Positions 18,069 through 26,758 of a DNA stretch of 64,000 nucleotides are shown here, in pieces (positions within the stretch are counted from its first letter, which is position 1; the number at the start of each line of letters is the position of its first letter). The stretch is taken from assembly GCA_016713035.1 (NCBI GenBank), contig JADJPW010000006.1, positions 62,001-126,000 on the forward strand, in the 5' to 3' direction. Made by a program: the position numbers and the translations under genes. The notes below the pieces were generated by a model that made no database searches, was not told the origin of the DNA, and worked only from the letters and a program-made list of their open reading frames with translations. This DNA comes from Verrucomicrobiaceae bacterium. Its GTDB lineage: Bacteria > Verrucomicrobiota > Verrucomicrobiia > Verrucomicrobiales > Verrucomicrobiaceae.

Positions 18069-18470
18069 ATGCCTTCGAGCGATTTTCCATCGGGCCCGTG
18101 GACGGGCTATTACCAATATCCGAGCAAGGAGCGCGGAGGGCAGGATTTATGGCTGACTTTTCAGGGCGGCCAGATGAGCGGCCATGGAAATGATGAAGCA
18201 GGCACCTTTCAGGTCAGCGGAAACTACAATGAGGAGGAAAAGGAGGCCGAGTGGACCAAAAGCTATCCAGATGGGCATCGCGTCCACTACCGGGGTTTCC
18301 GCGAGGGGGCGGTGCCGGGCATCTGGGGCACCTGGAGCATCCCTGGTGACTCGTCGGGCGGTTTTCACATCTGGCCACTGCCAGGCACCGAGGTGCCGGA
18401 GGCGGTGGAGGAGCGGGAAACCATCCAAAATCCGGTTCGCCGCCGGGAGCCTGCCATGATGCCAGGATGA
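18069..18470 (+). CDS. Hypothetical protein with a GWTGYY-to-HIWP beta-rich domain
   Basis: A small protein of 133 aa from ATG 18069 (a GTG at 18057 is an alternative). It contains FPSGPWTGYYQYPSKERGG, DLWLTFQGGQMSGHGNDEAG, FQVSGNYNEEEKEAEWTKSY, VHYRGFREGAVPGIWGTWSI and GGFHIWPLP. From memory this block set recurs in uncharacterised proteins of planctomycetes and verrucomicrobia, but I cannot name a function. No signal peptide is evident, so it is probably cytosolic. It follows the lipase maturation factor gene after 15 bases and may share its transcript. Confidence 0.7.
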   Translation: MPSSDFPSGPWTGYYQYPSKERGGQDLWLTFQGGQMSGHGNDEAGTFQVSGNYNEEEKEAEWTKSYPDGHRVHYRGFREGAVPGIWGTWSIPGDSSGGFHIWPLPGTEVPEAVEERETIQNPVRRREPAMMPG

Positions 18471-18526
18471 GGCTTTTAGACCAGGGAAGGGCAGGAGAGC
18501 AGTGGGAGTTATGCGGAGAATTGTTC

Positions 18527-18556
18527 ACATCTTCACAATTCGGATTGTGAAGATGT
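18527..18556. repeat. 13-bp perfect inverted repeat with TCGG loop
   Basis: ACATCTTCACAAT (18527-18539) is followed by TCGG and by its exact complement (18544-18556), then TTAAGTTTCGTTAATTATT. It sits 28 bases before the start of the HExxH membrane protein. It could be an mRNA hairpin, a weak terminator of the preceding gene, or a dyad operator; the sequence alone does not decide. Confidence 0.7.
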
Positions 18557-18583
18557 TTAAGTTTCGTTAATTATTAACCTGTC

Positions 18584-19378
18584 ATGGGCAAGAAAAACCA
18601 GCGCCGACACCGAATCGAAGCCACTACTCGTCCAGCGGGTATCAATAACCGTGCCGATGCGCAGGGAGAGGCAGCGCTACTCTTCCTCAAGCGGGTCATC
18701 GGGGCTGTGTTGCTCTTCCCCCTGGCGCTGATCACAGCCATCACGCTCTGCGTCATGCTCTGGCGGGCCTGCCGTGATCTGGAGTTCTGGCGTAGTGCGG
18801 AGCTGGTCTTTTTCGCCCTCGGTGGCCTGAGCTGGTGGGCGATCTGGCTCTGTGGCATCCGGCCCGTGACGACCTATGTTTTTGGTCACGAGATGAGCCA
18901 CTACTTTGTCGCGAAGCTCTTCGGCGGAGTGATCTTTGACTGGAAGGTCGGTGCCGATGGTGGCTACGTCGAGACGAACAAATCAAACACCTGGATCACG
19001 CTCGCGCCGTATCTCTTGCCGTTTTATACCATCATCGTACTGGGGCTCTTTGGCGTGGTTGGCATCTTTCTGGATCTGCACAGCCCTGTGCGGCTAGGGC
19101 CGGTGAAAATGGTGCCCGCGCTAGTGTTTTATTACCTCGTCGGACTGACCTGGTGGTTCCACGCGACCTACACTGCACGGACCGTGCGCATCGAGCAGGG
19201 GGACCTGCGGCGCAATGGCGAGTTCTTCTCCATGATGCTCATCTTCCTGGTGAATGTGGCCCTGCTCATGCTGATGCTGCTCGCGGCATCTCCCTCGCCC
19301 GCACTGGGCCTGGGTGAAGTGGTGCGCTGCTGGTGTGGCGTGGCGGCGGAGTTCTTAGACTTCCTGCTGCCTGGGTGA
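18584..19378 (+). CDS. Membrane protein with HExxH motif, possible M50-type metalloprotease
   Basis: A 264-aa protein with a basic N-terminus and about five or six hydrophobic segments (about 40-60, 72-92, 135-160, 180-200, 213-235). HEMSH at residues 102-106 follows a membrane segment and precedes YFVAKLFGGVIFDWKV, an arrangement like the zinc site of site-2 proteases. A second conserved motif (DG or NPDG) of M50 enzymes is not obvious; GADGGYVE or LAPYLLP could take its place. Intramembrane protease activity is therefore inference. Start is the first ATG after a 13-bp hairpin. Confidence 0.6.
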   Translation: MGKKNQRRHRIEATTRPAGINNRADAQGEAALLFLKRVIGAVLLFPLALITAITLCVMLWRACRDLEFWRSAELVFFALGGLSWWAIWLCGIRPVTTYVFGHEMSHYFVAKLFGGVIFDWKVGADGGYVETNKSNTWITLAPYLLPFYTIIVLGLFGVVGIFLDLHSPVRLGPVKMVPALVFYYLVGLTWWFHATYTARTVRIEQGDLRRNGEFFSMMLIFLVNVALLMLMLLAASPSPALGLGEVVRCWCGVAAEFLDFLLPG

Positions 19379-19395
19379 GGGCTGGCTCCATCCAT

Positions 19396-19470
<75 letters not shown>

Positions 19471-19475
19471 GTAGA

Positions 19476-19550
19476 TGGCTCCTGAGGTAGGGTTCGAACC
19501 TACGACCTAGTGGTTAACAGCCACCCGCTCTACCGCTGAGCTACTCAGGA
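19476..19550 (-). tRNA. tRNA-Asn(GTT)
   Basis: 75 nt with encoded CCA. Acceptor TCCTGAG/CTCAGGA, D stem GCTC/GAGC, anticodon stem GGTGG/CCACT, anticodon loop CTGTTAA with anticodon GTT, T stem GTAGG/CCTAC and T loop TTCGAAC. It is the first of two tRNA genes in tandem on the minus strand. Confidence 0.95.
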
Positions 19551-19737
19551 ATCACTTTCCCTTCCGGGGAAGGGGCGGGATGTTTAGCCGCTCTCGCTTT
19601 TGGCGCAAGCATTTTGTCTTCATTGAATGCAGCGAAAATTTTGGCAGCAATCCGGGTCCGGGGGCGATGAGCATCATCGAGTGCTATTCCGCTTTGATTC
19701 GCACAGAGGTCCGCTTTATCAGCGATCCACACACCCC

Positions 19738-20406
19738 ATGTCCGCCGCCACCTCCAGCTCCGGCTTCTTGCTCTCCTTCGAAGGCTCTGAAGGCTGCGGC
19801 AAATCCACACAAATACGCCTGCTCCAAGCTCGACTTGAGCAGCAAGGGCACCGCGTCGTAGTCCTACGCGAGCCCGGCGGCACCGAGGTGGGTGAGAGCA
19901 TCCGTCATCTCCTCCAGCATGCCAAAGAAGGGGCAGAAATGACGCCAGAGGCCGAGCTACTCCTCTTCGCTGCCAGCCGTGCACAGATCGTGCGGGAAAA
20001 AATCCGGCCGCTACTCGCTGCGGGAGTTTTTGTCATCCTGGACCGCTTTCTCGACTCCACCACCGTCTATCAGGGTCATGCACGCGGCCTGCCGCTGGAG
20101 AGCGTGCGAGCCATCAATCATTTCGCCATCGGCGGCACATTGCCCCATCTCACCGTCGTGCTGGATCTGGACACCGCTACCGCCTGGCAGCGCATCCACG
20201 CCACTGGCCGCGAACTCGATCGCATGGAGAGCCAGCCGCCCGAGTTCTTTGAAAAAGTCCGCCAAGGCTACCTCTCCCTCGCCGCCGCAGAACCAAAGCG
20301 CATGCGTGTTCTCGATGCCTCCGCAGAGCCTAGCGTCGTGCATGAAGAGGTCTGGTCACTCCTCCCCAGCCATCTTACCCACGAAAAGATGGTCGATGCG
20401 CAGTAG
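19738..20406 (+). CDS. tmk: Thymidylate kinase
   Basis: A 222-aa kinase converting dTMP to dTDP. The P-loop is FEGSEGCGKST at about residues 12-22, the REPGGTEVGE block follows, then the DR(F/Y) motif in VILDRFLDSTTVYQGHARGL and the LVVLDLDTATAWQRI strand. The lid region lacks an obvious Arg-rich E. coli-type loop. The frame is open 111 bases upstream, but the ATG at 19738 gives the family length and N-terminus. The usual neighbour holB is not present in the window. Confidence 0.93.
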   Translation: MSAATSSSGFLLSFEGSEGCGKSTQIRLLQARLEQQGHRVVVLREPGGTEVGESIRHLLQHAKEGAEMTPEAELLLFAASRAQIVREKIRPLLAAGVFVILDRFLDSTTVYQGHARGLPLESVRAINHFAIGGTLPHLTVVLDLDTATAWQRIHATGRELDRMESQPPEFFEKVRQGYLSLAAAEPKRMRVLDASAEPSVVHEEVWSLLPSHLTHEKMVDAQ

Positions 20407-20479
20407 GTGACCGTGTTTCTCATTTGGTAGCTGGGCTCCGTAGCGAAAACTTGCTAGGCGGGCGCTTTCAGGCACCTTT

Positions 20480-21748
20480 GTGACGATGACATCCACTCTT
20501 TCTCGTCGCACCTTTCTTCGCTCCTCGGGGGTCTCGCTGGCGTTGCCCTTTCTCGATGCCATGTGGGGACGCAGGGTCTTGGCGGCTGAGGCGGCTCCGC
20601 CGAAGCGGCTGGTGACGATTTGTGCTTCGCTGGGCATTTATGGACCCGATTTCTTCCCGGCGACCAGTGGCGATGCTTATGCGGTCTCTCCGTATTTGAA
20701 GATGATCGAGGCGCATCAGAAGGACTTCACGGTTTTTTCCAATGTTTGCCACCCGGATCAAAATGGACGCGATGGACATGCTTCGGAGATGACTTGGCTC
20801 ACTGGGGCTCGGCATCCGGGGCTCGGTGGTTTTAGGAATTCGATCTCGCTTGATCAATTCATCGCGGAGAAGATCGGCTTTGAGACTCGCTACCCCTCCC
20901 TGCAACTCAACACGGGTGGCAATAACAGCCAGAGCTACACCCGCAGCGGGGTGATGATCCCGGCGGAGTCGAAGCCTTCAAAGATTTTCGCCAAACTCTT
21001 CCTCGATGGCAGTGCCAACGAAATCTCGCAGCAGATGCGTAAGCTCCAAGAAGGTCGCAGCATCATGGATACGGTGGGTGAGGAGGCAAAGCGCCTGGAG
21101 AGGCGTTTTGGCAGTGCTGACCGGGATAAACTCGAAGAATACTTCACCAGCGTGCGTGAGATGGAGCTGCGGTTGCAAAAGGCGGAAGCCTGGGTGCAGA
21201 AACCAAAGCCCAAAGTCGATGCGCAGCCGCCGAAGGATATTCAGGATGAGAAAGACCTCATCGGACGCATGAATTTGCTCTTTGACCTGATCCCGCTCGC
21301 ATTCCAGACGGATAGCACACGCCTGATCACCATGGTTGTTCAAGGGCGCGGGGATGTGCCTACTATTCCCGGCGTCAAAGCGGATCATCACAATCTCTCG
21401 CACCACGGCCAAGATCCCGAAAAGATCGCTCAACTACGGCTCATCGAAACGGCGCAGCTCAAAGCCCTGGACTCACTGATGGGGAAACTCAAAGCCAAGC
21501 GTGAGGGGGCTAAAAGTCTGCTCGACAGCACCGCGGTGCTCTATGGCAGCAACCTCGGCAATGCCAACTCGCACGACTGGCACAATCTGCCGCTGCTGCT
21601 CGCGGGTGGGGGCTTCAAACATGGTCGTCACCTCACGGGTGATGCGAAGAACAACACGCCTATGGGGAACCTCTTCGTCCGCCTCATGCAAAACATGGGT
21701 ATTGAAGTGGATGCCTTTGGCTCCAGCACAGGCGTGATGACGATCTGA
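20480..21748 (+). CDS. Tat-exported DUF1552 protein
   Basis: A 422-aa protein with a Tat signal (SRRTFLRSSGVSLALPFLDAM). Family blocks include PPKRLVTICASLGIYGPDFFP, GHASEMTWLTGARHPG, SLDQFIAEKIG, YTRSGVMIPAESKPSKIFAKLF, DKLEEYFTSVREMELRLQKAE, HHNLSHHGQDPEKIAQL, VLYGSNLGNANSHDWHNLPLLL and GGGFKHGRH. DUF1552 proteins usually sit beside DUF1587/1588/1592 cytochromes, which are absent here. Function unknown. The start is GTG 20480 or ATG 20486. Its 3' end is convergent with the creC-like gene. Confidence 0.9.
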   Translation: MTMTSTLSRRTFLRSSGVSLALPFLDAMWGRRVLAAEAAPPKRLVTICASLGIYGPDFFPATSGDAYAVSPYLKMIEAHQKDFTVFSNVCHPDQNGRDGHASEMTWLTGARHPGLGGFRNSISLDQFIAEKIGFETRYPSLQLNTGGNNSQSYTRSGVMIPAESKPSKIFAKLFLDGSANEISQQMRKLQEGRSIMDTVGEEAKRLERRFGSADRDKLEEYFTSVREMELRLQKAEAWVQKPKPKVDAQPPKDIQDEKDLIGRMNLLFDLIPLAFQTDSTRLITMVVQGRGDVPTIPGVKADHHNLSHHGQDPEKIAQLRLIETAQLKALDSLMGKLKAKREGAKSLLDSTAVLYGSNLGNANSHDWHNLPLLLAGGGFKHGRHLTGDAKNNTPMGNLFVRLMQNMGIEVDAFGSSTGVMTI

Positions 21749-21753
21749 GGAGC

Positions 21754-23173
21754 TCAGGGAAGGACGAGGACGGCTTTGGTACCGCGTGCGTTTTCTCCTG
21801 GTAGGAGATCGATGGTGCAGTGTGGCGGCTTCTTTGACGAAGCAGAGACCTAGTCCGCTGCTTTTTTTGCCGGTGTCAGGGCGGGGCAGGGAGTAGAAGC
21901 GCTCGAAGACTCGCTGGCGTGCATAGTCCGGGATGCCTGGGCCTTCGTCCTCGATCTCGATGACGCAGCGCTGCTCAAAGCGGTAGGACTTGATCCGTAG
22001 CTGGCCCTCTGGCGGTGAGAAGTCGATGGCGTTCTGCATCAGATTGCAGAGTGCCAGCTCTATGAGCCAGGGATCGCCCTCGACGATGAGTTCATCAGCG
22101 AGATCCTGTTCGAGGCGGAGATTTTTCGCGGTGGCGAGTAGCGCGTGGTGATCCCAGGCACGGAGGATGACCTCACGCAGATTGACGGGCTCGCGTTTGA
22201 GCAGTGTTTTCTGTTTTTCCAGTGCGGCGAGGTGGAGTAGGCGCTCGAGCAGATCGCGCAGGCGAGCGGCTTCGGCGCCGATGTTGCCGAGGAAGCGTGT
22301 GCGCTTATCCGCAGGCACATCGCTGCCTTGGAGGATCTCGCTTGCGCCGAGGATGGCTGCCACGGGGCTTTTGAGCTCATGCGTGAGGCTCTGGACGTAG
22401 CTCTCCACGTATTCGCGTCCCTCCAGCGCATCGCGCATGTCTTCGAGTGCGCGGGCGAGGGTCTTCATCTGGTGGCCTGGCATGCGTGGTGGCGTGCTGC
22501 GCTCACCACGGCTGATGGCCAGAGCGTGCTGTGCTAGGTCATCCAGCGGGCGAGTGGCCCAGCGTGCGGAAATATAGATGCCCAGCAGCATCAGCAGGAT
22601 GGTGGAGGCCACTACCCACTTCAGCCAGCGCTCTGTTTCCCAGACAAAGGCCAAGACACCGCGCTGTGGCTTTGCCACGCTGACGACGCCCAGTGTGCGT
22701 CCATCCCGCAGGATCGGTGCGGCGACATACATCACCACAGAGCGCGGATCAGCCGCATCTGTGCGGGTGCTGCGTGCACCGTATTGGCCTGCTAGAGTGA
22801 GGGTGATGTCCCGCTTGCGTGAGATGGAGCCGGGGGCCTCCAGTCCGCTCGAGTCAAAGAGCACACGGGCCTGCGGATCGGTGACGTACACCTCCAGATC
22901 GACTTTTTGCTTGGTGTGGTTGTAGATGCGGGCACTGAGCTCGCGGGAGTGAGCAGTGCGGACAGCTTGGGCGATGTCTTGAGGCTGCAAAATGCCATTT
23001 TGAGCCTGTTGGGAGAGCATTTCGGCCAAGATGTTGGCGATATCGACCAGGGGCTCCTCGGTGGCCTCCATATACTGCCGCTCCACACGCCGGATGAGCT
23101 GCGAGAAAAGGACGAAAAGCCCCACGCTGGCGACGAGCGCGAACCCGAGTAGAAAGCGTGTGGTGAGGCTCAT
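21754..23173 (-). CDS. creC: CreC-like sensor histidine kinase, frameshifted near its C-terminus
   Basis: The sensor has two membrane helices (about 6-26 and 183-203), a CreC-type periplasmic domain (LTLAGQYGARSTRTDAADP, VVMYVAAPI), HAMP, the phospho-acceptor block YVESYVQSLTHELKSPVAAI, and ATPase boxes NLMQNAIDFSP, DEGPGIPD, FERFYSLPR and SSGLGLCFVKEAATLHH. After ATLHH the called frame becomes low-complexity and would run to 21473 across the DUF1552 gene. Shifting one base near 21809-21815 gives DLLPGENARGTKAVLVLP and a stop at 21754, for about 473 aa, the length of E. coli CreC. The partner regulator creB is not beside it. Confidence 0.85.
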
Positions 23174-23199
23174 GTGGGTGAAGAGGGGAGAGTCTCGCC

Positions 23200-23679
23200 T
23201 CAGAGTGACTGCGCATGGCGGAGAATCCCCGCGCAGCCATCCTCCATGAGATCGAGTACTTTTTCAAAATCCTCTGGTCCGCCGTAATAGGGATCTGGCA
23301 CTTCATACATGGCATGCTCAGTGCAGAAGTCGCAGAAGAGGCGTATTTTGGATCGGTGCTGGCGCTGGCGGTCCAGGGCTTCGATGTCACGCAGGTTTTC
23401 GCGATCCATGGCGAGGATGAGGTCAAAGCGCTCGAGGTCGTCCGCGCAGATTTGGCGTGCGCAGTGATCGAGCGTGTGACCGCGCTGTTTGCCGGCTGCA
23501 CGCATGCGCGGGTCTGGCAGCTTGCCACTGTGCCAGCCTGCGGTGCCTGCGGAGTCGATTTCGATTCTTTTGGACCATCCGGCCTCTGCGACGAGTGTGC
23601 GCATCACGCCATCCGCAGCGGGTGAGCGGCAAATATTGCCGAGGCAGACGAAAAGGACGCTGAAAGTGTTTTTGGCCAT
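23200..23679 (-). CDS. Low-molecular-weight protein-tyrosine phosphatase
   Basis: A 159-aa cytosolic phosphatase. The P-loop CLGNICRS (residues 12-19, nucleophile Cys12, Arg18) opens the protein and the general-acid loop DPYYGG lies near the C-terminus (VPDPYYGGPEDFEKVLDL). Blocks IDSAGTAGWHSGKLPDPRM and FDLILAMDRENL are also typical. Unlike the ArsC at 27.7 kb it lacks the two resolving cysteines of arsenate reductases, so phosphotyrosine phosphatase is the better call. It lies between the PLD gene and creC on the same strand, 26 bases before creC. Confidence 0.93.
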   Translation of the reverse strand: MAKNTFSVLFVCLGNICRSPAADGVMRTLVAEAGWSKRIEIDSAGTAGWHSGKLPDPRMRAAGKQRGHTLDHCARQICADDLERFDLILAMDRENLRDIEALDRQRQHRSKIRLFCDFCTEHAMYEVPDPYYGGPEDFEKVLDLMEDGCAGILRHAQSL

Positions 23680-23682
23680 GGA

Positions 23683-25086
23683 TTATAGTAGCGGGATAAA
23701 GAGTCGTGCGAAGCCGTTGCGCAGCTTTTGTGGCCATGGGGCGGCCTCTAGGCCCTCACGCGTCACTTCGCAGCTTTGGGCACGTTTTTCGGCAAAAATG
23801 GTCTTCAGTCGAGTGGCGAGCGCTGGGTCATACAGGGCCACATTGAACTCGAAATTCAGCCGCAGACTGCGTGGGTCCCAGTTCGTGCTGCCGATGAAGC
23901 TCCACACGCCGTCGATGAGGAAAACCTTCGAGTGATCGAATGGCGGGGGACTTTCAAAGATGCGCACACCGACCTGAAGGAGCTGAGGATAGAGCGTCTG
24001 CGCGGCCCAGGCGACGAAGGGGATGTTGTTGACTTGCGGCGTCACGATACGAATTTTCACACCACGGATGGCTGCGAGGCGTAGCGCGGCTAGCAGCACG
24101 GGATTGGGTAGGAAGTAGGGCGTAGCGATGAGGATTTCTTCTTTGGCTGCATTGATCGCTGCGAAAAAGGCAGCGGGCATGACCTCCATGTCCTCGTCCG
24201 GGCCATCCACGATGCCCAGGGCACTAGCGGGGCCGTTTTCGACCAAATTCGGGAACCAAGTAGCTCCATCGAGAGTCTCGCCGCAGCAAAACAGCCAGTC
24301 TTCTGCGAATACTCGTTGAATCTGTGCGACGATGGGCCCCGTGATCTCGAAGTGCAGATCCTGCACCGGGTGCTCTGGCTTGCGTGAGAGCATGTTTCCC
24401 TCGCGAATATTCATTCCGCCCGTGAAGGCACGCTCACCGTCCACCACCAAGATTTTGCGGTGGTTTCGCAGATTCATGGTGATGAGGCGCAGGAGGAAAT
24501 GGTTTGGCATGAAGCGCCGTGCGGGCACGCCTGATTTTTGCAGGGAATCGACCACTGGAGGCCACGAGTACTTGGTCCCCGCATCATCCACCATCACACG
24601 CACATGCACGCCACGGCGCACGGCCGCCGTGAGCTCTGCCACAAAGTCTGCACCGATACCGAGTGCCTCGAAAATGTAGCTCGACATGGTGATGCTGGTT
24701 TTCGCTGCGCGGATGGCCGCTAGCATGCGTGGCTTTGCCTCGTCGCCATTGATGAGCACGGAGGCGGTATTGCCCTGCGTGAAGCAGAAGCGGCTGATTT
24801 TATCCAGAGTCACAGCGAGCTGCTGATGGTCGCGTGCCTCGTTGCTTTCTGGGGAGAAGGGCAGGGGATTGGCAGGCACAGGATCATGCCATGGCTCATG
24901 AATATCCCGCCGGTAGTGCTTCCCCCTCCGGCGGAGGATATTGATGCCGAGAAATAGGTAGAGCAGCGGTGCGATGAGTGGTGAGAGCACGATCAGCGCC
25001 GTCCAGAATGCCGCCGCCCGGTAGTCCCGGTGGCGGATGAGCACATGCAGGAGTGAGGCGATGCCGCCCAGCAGAGACAGGCACAC
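23683..25086 (-). CDS. Cardiolipin synthase-like phospholipase D family protein
   Basis: A 467-aa protein with two N-terminal membrane helices (about 1-20 and 25-48) and two PLD catalytic motifs: HRKILVVDGERAFTGG and HSKVFLIDGVWSFIGSTNWD. The paired motifs and the arrangement match bacterial cardiolipin synthases, which condense two phosphatidylglycerols. The start is a GTG within the first helix; no ATG exists in frame upstream. It ends 3 bases before the start of the phosphatase gene. The gene diverges from an ABC ATPase across a 159-base gap that carries a 12-bp inverted repeat. Confidence 0.85.
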   Translation of the reverse strand: MCLSLLGGIASLLHVLIRHRDYRAAAFWTALIVLSPLIAPLLYLFLGINILRRRGKHYRRDIHEPWHDPVPANPLPFSPESNEARDHQQLAVTLDKISRFCFTQGNTASVLINGDEAKPRMLAAIRAAKTSITMSSYIFEALGIGADFVAELTAAVRRGVHVRVMVDDAGTKYSWPPVVDSLQKSGVPARRFMPNHFLLRLITMNLRNHRKILVVDGERAFTGGMNIREGNMLSRKPEHPVQDLHFEITGPIVAQIQRVFAEDWLFCCGETLDGATWFPNLVENGPASALGIVDGPDEDMEVMPAAFFAAINAAKEEILIATPYFLPNPVLLAALRLAAIRGVKIRIVTPQVNNIPFVAWAAQTLYPQLLQVGVRIFESPPPFDHSKVFLIDGVWSFIGSTNWDPRSLRLNFEFNVALYDPALATRLKTIFAEKRAQSCEVTREGLEAAPWPQKLRNGFARLFIPLL

Positions 25087-25153
25087 AGTGAATACATTCC
25101 ATTCAAAAAGGACAGCATGGGAGAGGGGGTGTATGTCGGGTTTTCTCCCCCAG

Positions 25154-25218
25154 GTTTCAAGTTTCCTCTTCCAGGATTAGCCCCCGAGGCCAGAAAGCAC
25201 CAAGGTGAAACTTGAAAC
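25154..25218. repeat. 12-bp perfect inverted repeat in a divergent promoter region
   Basis: GTTTCAAGTTTC (25154-25165) is repeated as its exact reverse complement (25207-25218), 41 bases apart, in the gap between the PLD gene (minus) and the ABC ATPase (plus). Position suggests a shared operator or looped regulatory site; this is inference. Confidence 0.6.
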
Positions 25219-25245
25219 ACCCTCCGCAGCCCGCTATGGCCGCGC

Positions 25246-26034
25246 ATGCCCGCAGATACCCGTGAAATCATCCTCGAAGCTCGTGACCTCACCCGCGAGT
25301 TCGACGGCGTGCGTGCGCTGGACCGGTTTAGCTTCCAGTTGCGGCGTGGAGAGGTCCTGGGCCTGCTGGGGGCCAATGGCGCGGGCAAGACCACGGCGAT
25401 GAATTGCCTACTCGGGCTCACACTGCCCACGAGTGGCGATTTGTTCGCCTTTGGCCTGCCTCTGCACCAAAACCGCATCCAGATCCTCCAACGGGCGAAT
25501 TTTTCCTCCGCATACACCGCCCTGCCAGGGAATCTGCTCGTGTGGCAAAACCTGATCGTCTTTGCACGCATCTATGGCGTGGCCGATCCGAAAAAGAAGA
25601 TCGCCGAGCTGATGGAGATGCTGGAGATCACTCATCTGGCGAAACGAGTCACCGGACAGCTCAGTGCGGGTGAGTCCACGCGAGTGAATCTCGTCAAAGC
25701 CTTCCTCAATGACCCCGAGCTCCTCATGCTCGATGAGCCCACGGCCTCACTCGATCCCGACATCGCGGACAAGGTGCGCAAAGTCGTCCGCCGTGTGCAG
25801 AGGGAGCGTGACATCGGCATTCTCTATACCTCGCATAACATGCGTGACATCGAGGAGGTCTGCGACCGCGTGATCTTCCTCCACCAGGGGAAAATCGTCT
25901 GCGAGGGCACTCCGACAGAAATCGTCTCGCGTAGCAGCAGTGCGACGCTGGAGGATGTCTTCATCAAAATCGCTCGCGATGGCGAGATCATCGACGAGCC
26001 GAGCAAATGCAAAGCGCCAACTGGACCCGCTTAG
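25246..26034 (+). CDS. ABC transporter ATP-binding protein, ABC-2 exporter type
   Basis: A 262-aa ATPase: Walker A GANGAGKTT, Q-loop region NFSSAYTALPGNLLVWQNL, signature LSAGESTR (a variant of LSGGQ), Walker B LLMLDEPTASLDPD and H-loop YTSHNMRDIEEVCDRV. The layout matches multidrug or polysaccharide ABC-2 exporters, which need a separate permease. No permease gene follows: the next gene, araD, is convergent and overlaps by 4 bases. The ATPase is therefore an orphan in this window, and its substrate is unknown. Confidence 0.88.
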   Translation: MPADTREIILEARDLTREFDGVRALDRFSFQLRRGEVLGLLGANGAGKTTAMNCLLGLTLPTSGDLFAFGLPLHQNRIQILQRANFSSAYTALPGNLLVWQNLIVFARIYGVADPKKKIAELMEMLEITHLAKRVTGQLSAGESTRVNLVKAFLNDPELLMLDEPTASLDPDIADKVRKVVRRVQRERDIGILYTSHNMRDIEEVCDRVIFLHQGKIVCEGTPTEIVSRSSSATLEDVFIKIARDGEIIDEPSKCKAPTGPA

Positions 26035-26735
26035 GCTCCTTTTTGGCCGTAGTAGGCGGAGGGGCCGTGTTTGCGGTGGTGGTGCTTTTCGAGGATGTGA
26101 GCGGGGATGGGGCTCATGGCTGGATTGAGCGATAATCCATCGAGAGCCATGCGGGCGCACATTTCCAGCGCGATGCTGTTGTGCAGGGAGTCGAGCGCAT
26201 TCTTGCCAAAGGTGAACGGAGCGTGGTGGAGCTGGAGCACCGCTGGCATGTGCAGCGGATCGAGCCCCTGGCTGCGCAGGCACTGCACGATGGCGACTCC
26301 GGTGTGGTGCTCGTAATCCTCTGCGACCTCCTCTGGCGTGAGTGCCCGGACGAGCGGCACGGTGCCGTGAAAGTGATCCGCATGCGTGGTGCCGTAGCAG
26401 GGCAGATCGCGACCAGCCTGGCAGAGCGTGGTGGCAAAAGGACGGTGGGTGTGGGTGATGCCGCCGATTTGGGGGAATTCGCGGTAGAGGTGGAGATGCG
26501 TCTTGGTGTCGCTAGAGGGGCGTAGGCTGCCGGCGACGACTTTCCCCTCCAGATCGAGGAGGACGATGTCTGCGGGTGTGAGTGCCGCGTAGTCCACGCC
26601 ACTGGGCTTGATGCCCCAGATGCCACTGGCGCGGTCGATGCCGCTCACATTCCCCCAGGTGAGGCGCACGAGGCCGCTGGGCACGAGTGCGCGGTTGGCT
26701 TCACAGACTTGGTGGCGGAGCTCTTCGTGGGTCAT
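26031..26735 (-). CDS. araD: L-ribulose-5-phosphate 4-epimerase
   Basis: A 234-aa class II aldolase-fold epimerase that interconverts L-ribulose 5-phosphate and D-xylulose 5-phosphate. Family blocks are LVRLTWGNVSGIDR, IKPSGVDYAALTPADIVLLD, SSDTKTHLHLYREFP, the zinc ligands in GITHTHRPFATTLCQAG, and CYGTTHADHFHGTVP. Length matches E. coli AraD. The start is the ATG at 26735. It follows the TPR gene after 23 bases on the same strand. No araA or araB is present in the window, so the catabolic context is missing. Confidence 0.88.
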   Translation of the reverse strand: MTHEELRHQVCEANRALVPSGLVRLTWGNVSGIDRASGIWGIKPSGVDYAALTPADIVLLDLEGKVVAGSLRPSSDTKTHLHLYREFPQIGGITHTHRPFATTLCQAGRDLPCYGTTHADHFHGTVPLVRALTPEEVAEDYEHHTGVAIVQCLRSQGLDPLHMPAVLQLHHAPFTFGKNALDSLHNSIALEMCARMALDGLSLNPAMSPIPAHILEKHHHRKHGPSAYYGQKGA

Positions 26736-26758
26736 GTGGACGAGGTTGCCTTTTTGAA

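Noticed and set aside
17052..18116. A 354-codon minus-strand frame rich in Arg, His and Pro
   Set aside because: Composition is that of antisense reading; the plus strand encodes the lipase maturation factor sequence.
23200..23679. A second arsenate reductase
   Set aside because: It has the same phosphatase fold as ArsC but lacks the two resolving cysteines and keeps the DPYYGG acid loop of tyrosine phosphatases.
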